Shown piece by piece: positions 61,395 through 64,000 of a DNA stretch of 64,000 nucleotides. The translations under genes and the position numbers were made by a program. Numbering within the stretch: the stretch's first letter is position 1; every line of letters starts with the position of its first letter. The stretch is from Isoetes taiwanensis. Its lineage: Eukaryota > Streptophyta > Lycopodiopsida > Isoetales > Isoetaceae. Below the pieces are notes generated by a model. It saw only the letters and a program-made list of their open reading frames with translations. It was not told where the DNA came from and searched no databases. The stretch lies in contig JAJEKV010000032.1 in assembly GCA_021234155.1 (NCBI GenBank), positions 186,001 to 250,000 of the forward strand. Direction: 5' to 3'.

Positions 61395-61615
61395 AACGGT
61401 ATAAATTTATACGACCGAGTACGGCGGTATAAATTTATCGCCTTCGGCTACTGATCGGTTCGGAGGGCGATAAATTTATACCGCTCGTGCTAACCGTATA
61501 AATTATATGCTTTTGCGTTCTCGGCGGTATAAATTTATACCGCTTTCGAGCACAAAGCGACAAATTTATAAACCGATCAGAATCATCTCGAGATAAATTT
61601 ATACCGTGGGGCTTA
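61395..61615. repeat. TATAAATTTATA palindrome cluster 3
   Basis: Seven copies or variants (near 61,398, 61,424, 61,467, 61,494, 61,525, 61,559 and 61,591), some reduced to GATAAATTTATACC or ACAAATTTATAA. One further half-copy lies at 60,774. The cluster lies on the minus-strand side of a 250-bp gap that contains a minus-oriented CCTATATACC. Confidence 0.9.
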
Positions 61616-61866
61616 CACTCAACAGATTAAAACAAAGAGAAACTAAAACAAGATGCGGAAAGTAGACTTACGTGGCCACGACCGTATGAACTAAGCGTGA
61701 TAGAGGTTCAGAGAGCAAATAAGAGGGGGTATATAGGCGGACCGCTTGGTGGCCGACTCTAGCTGGCGTATATGGAAAATAGGGTGGCCGGCCGCCGGGC
61801 TTACCCGCTAAGTGCCAAGTTTTATAGCGTTTCTCCATAAAGATTCCAATACAAGTGTCGTGAGTT
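61616..61866 (-). promoter_or_regulatory. putative divergent promoter gap
   Basis: On the minus strand CCGCCTATATACCCCC (about 61,735-61,720) is TATA-like and is followed by pyrimidine-rich leader text. On the plus strand, cluster 4 and then an ATG at 62,032 follow. Palindrome clusters flank the gap on both sides. This is the layout of a shared intergenic control region between a minus-strand and a plus-strand gene. It is inferred from layout and a TATA-like string only. Confidence 0.35.
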
Positions 61867-62030
61867 TTAGTATAAATTTATACCGTGTCTTCCTCCTCTG
61901 TATAAATTTATACCATCTCAGATAAATTTTACCGTCTGCACTACAAGTTTGCCTTCTTCGTATAAATTTATACCATCCCTGTGTAAACTTTTACCGTCAC
62001 GCTATTCTGTAGGTATAAATTTATACGATT
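61867..62030. repeat. TATAAATTTATA palindrome cluster 4
   Basis: Six copies or variants (near 61,869, 61,900, 61,920, 61,959, 61,981 and 62,012). The last ends four bases before the ATG at 62,032. Variants TAAATTTTACC and TAAACTTTTACC keep the symmetric arms but change the centre. Confidence 0.9.
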
Positions 62031-62031
62031 A

Positions 62032-62520
62032 ATGGCTACCTTTTCTGAGTATGGCTCGAGAAAAAGAACTGCAGAGCCTCAACTCTGTTCGCCGGGCTTC
62101 CTCCCCGCATTGACATTCACACCCCCTCAATCGACACTGAAAAGTAGCCTCGGAAATTCGGGCCTCGATATTCAAACCCCCAGCTCGGTGATCTTACTCC
62201 AAAGGCCACGACCACCTCGGCTTCCACCACCGATTCAATTTACTCCACCACACCCCCGCTCCCGGAATTCGTTTGCCCCCCCACCAATCGTTTTTACTCC
62301 ACCACGGCCTAGAGAGGTGGGACTACCTCCTCCACTTCATTTTAGCACGTCGCCCTTAGTCCACCATAGGCTAAATCTTGAGGCAAATCCGCCAACTCCA
62401 TCAATTTGGCTAAATGGTACTACAACAAGTGGGGAGCGACAACATGACATGCAACTCTGTTTTCTACGACACCGAGGAGCTGGTCAACTCACGTCCACCA
62501 ACCTCGATTACTTTTTCTAG
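62032..62520 (+). CDS. Pro-rich ORF, probable N-terminal part of transposon protein
   Basis: 162 codons from an ATG that directly follows the last palindrome. The product is rich in Pro, Thr and Arg, with a repeated FTPP pattern (LTFTPPQS, IQFTPPHPR, IVFTPPRPR) and SRKRTAEP near the start. It has no signal peptide or membrane segment, and low-complexity text of this kind is often a disordered linker. The next frame downstream (DVSDEDLPKAQDSMLNSKPP, then VRRKKLME) suggests that the protein continued after a frameshift or splice. Its position ahead of the DUF7869-like text makes it the likely N-terminus of that protein. Function unknown. Confidence 0.45.
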   Translation: MATFSEYGSRKRTAEPQLCSPGFLPALTFTPPQSTLKSSLGNSGLDIQTPSSVILLQRPRPPRLPPPIQFTPPHPRSRNSFAPPPIVFTPPRPREVGLPPPLHFSTSPLVHHRLNLEANPPTPSIWLNGTTTSGERQHDMQLCFLRHRGAGQLTSTNLDYFF

Positions 62521-62589
62521 GGAGGGAAAGCACCTCCCCTCGGGACTTGCACACACCAAACCTATCGGCATCTACAAGTACACCTCAAG

Positions 62590-64000
62590 TTGATCCTTAG
62601 GCGAAGAAACACCTCATGTTGATGTCTCGGACGAGGACCTACCAAAGGCACAAGACTCTATGTTGAATTCAAAGCCCCCGCAAGTAAGAATCTTAAGCGT
62701 AACTTACACAAGAAAGCATGTACAACCTGTTAGAAGAAAGAAACTCATGGAATGAGGCTCACTTGCGGGCAACACATACAAAACTTGTTGTTCTCGGCGT
62801 TGTTTGCTTAAGATTGGACTAAAGGAATTGAGGTTGATTCGTGATAGTTCAAGTTCAATGACTACGCTAGACCAAAGGGGCTACTTAGCCTTCAATATTA
62901 GGCGGATGATGGTGAGAAGTTTACTTACACACTGGTGGCCACACCGTCTGTCAAGCGGCCTTCAAATTGATTCATGCTTTGAAGCAGACGACTTGACCCT
63001 TCTAAAGAAAACGACAAGAATCCGGGCATTAATGACTCGCCATTCAGGAGGCATAGCGAATTCATGCCCTTCAATGTGTCTCCTGGATGGAAGGTTTCTT
63101 TAAGGAGTCTTGTGAGAAACTCCCCAATAGCCCTATGTACCACTTGAGTGACAATTTCCATGAAACAAGAAGTCTGATAATTATAAGGAGATGTGTTGAG
63201 GTGGGAGAACGCTTTGCGCTACTCTTACTTTTTCTCGTGCTCTGCGGAAAAAGAGTTTTCATGCATTAAGCCATTCCTAGAAAGCATAGGATGTCCTGTT
63301 TTTGTGCTACATGCTCTGAATTAAAAGCTCGAGGAGACAAAATGCAAGGACACTTCACACTAAAAGTAAGCTTCCGGGGCGTGTTCTTGCCTAGTTCTAC
63401 TTTAAAAGTAGGTTTTTTTCCTAAACATATTTTCATTTTCGGATGCATTGAAGGAGAAAACGAACAAGCAGAGAGAACAACAATCTTTGGAAAGGAGAAA
63501 ATTGACAAAACATAGGAAGAAAGCACCGAACAACCACTCAACCACATTATCGCTTGTTATTGATGGAATGGACCAGAAGAAGACCACCCTACCACATTTT
63601 GTCAATGTGCCTAAGGATCTTCTTTGAAGAAGATTTCATACATCCGCATGTTGTTGGTGCTATGGTATTTAATGGAAAACTATCTTGCAAGGCATTTTGA
63701 ATTATCCAAACATTCATGCTGATCCAAATCTCACTATCACAATATTGAATAAGCTTCTTTCCAATCTAGAACATATACCAACGGTTACGTATCTTCACTA
63801 GACAACACGACAAGGGAAAATAAGAATCAAAGGCGTTGTTTGCTTATCGTGTTTATGCTAGTAGAGAAACAAATCTTCAAGAAGGTGAAGATTGGTTTCC
63901 CCGCTTGTTGGTCATACACACGACCAAATTGATCGGGATGTTCATGAGGGTTCTCTAAACGTCTTGCACGAAAAAAGCTCTCGACCTACCAGCAATGATT
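62590..64000 (+). pseudogene. DUF7869-like (RNase H-fold transposase-like) protein, frameshifted, runs off the window
   Basis: Spread over three plus-strand frames. In order: EDLPKAQDSML and VRRKKLME; a CSRRCLLKIG...LRLIRDSS block; EKFTYTLVATPSVKR; LPNSPMYHLSDNF with ETRSLIIIRRCVEVGERF; MSCFCATCSELKARGDKMQ; LSLVIDGMDQKKTTLPHF; HPHVVGAMVFNGKLSCKAF; NYPNIHADPNLTITILNKLL; SLDNTTRENKN; LVEKQIFKKVKIGF; and VGHTHDQIDR. The last five are the usual signature of the family now called DUF7869 ('IDGMDQ.K..LPHF', 'D..NLTI..L', 'LDN..RENKN', 'VGHTHEDID'). Asp in IDGMD, Asp in LDN and Asp in HTHDQID are probable acidic active-site positions, and all three survive. At least six frame changes are needed, so it is dead or the consensus is poor. 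The Cys-x-x-Cys in FCATC may bind zinc. Confidence 0.7.

Noticed and set aside
58270-62030. CRISPR-like pattern (short palindromic repeats with about 25-base spacers)
   Set aside because: Only 12-16 bases are conserved, spacing is irregular, there are no cas genes, and the setting is a plant nuclear genome. Clustered binding sites explain it better.

Overview
The window looks like land-plant nuclear DNA. The gene pieces that can be recognised are plant-type: a plastid-type glutamine synthetase with 12 short GT-AG introns, a two-domain SWIB protein, and a decayed PYD1 (plant dihydropyrimidine dehydrogenase). Around them lie Ty3/Gypsy and LINE debris, tRNA-derived SINE-like units, inverted-repeat elements and a broken 26S rRNA piece. 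I see no bacterial or organellar gene organisation. A seedless plant such as a fern is my guess from the repeat-rich, gene-poor texture and the DUF7869-like transposon protein; the sequence does not prove it.

Layout. 1-11.7 kb is GC-richer retrotransposon debris, with a minus-strand Ty3/Gypsy pol (protease to integrase, about 9.6 to 6.1 kb) and a possible plus-strand LTR near 1.4 kb. 11.7-26.0 kb is a tandem array of about 30 units of about 430 bp. Each unit carries a tRNA-like A box and B box on the minus strand. A foldback element and a CA-rich microsatellite lie in a break in the array at 12.2-13.8 kb, and a lone copy of the same element lies at 55.2 kb. 26-32.8 kb holds short tandem duplications, a 127-bp repeat led by a perfect GC-centred palindrome, a SINE-like unit, a 1.69-kb LTR with its polypurine tract, and a LINE fragment. 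33-34.3 kb is a PYD1 pseudogene. 35.4-36.8 kb is a hAT-like element with an 8-bp target duplication; it encloses what looks like a fucosyltransferase fragment. 37.9-39.1 kb is the 3' part of a SWIB gene. 41.4-42.4 kb is a retrotransposon gag. 43.8-45.4 kb is the 26S rRNA fragment. 50.4-52.6 kb is the glutamine synthetase gene, the only complete gene I can assemble. 55.5-57 kb is a second LINE fragment.

The most unusual part is 58.2-64 kb. About 25 copies of the palindrome TATAAATTTATA and close variants fall in four clusters. Two of the clusters flank a gap between a minus-strand side, where there is an ORF with a long poly-Glu run followed by a basic motif, and a plus-strand side, which has a Pro-rich ORF and then a frameshifted protein resembling the DUF7869 (RNase H-like, transposase-like) family. 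I read this as a decayed two-gene DNA transposon whose subterminal or promoter palindromes are still recognisable. That reading is inference.

Only the glutamine synthetase and SWIB genes look functional; the rest is mobile or decayed. Many array units differ by small indels at CpG sites and in homopolymers, so some apparent frameshifts here may be consensus errors rather than biology.
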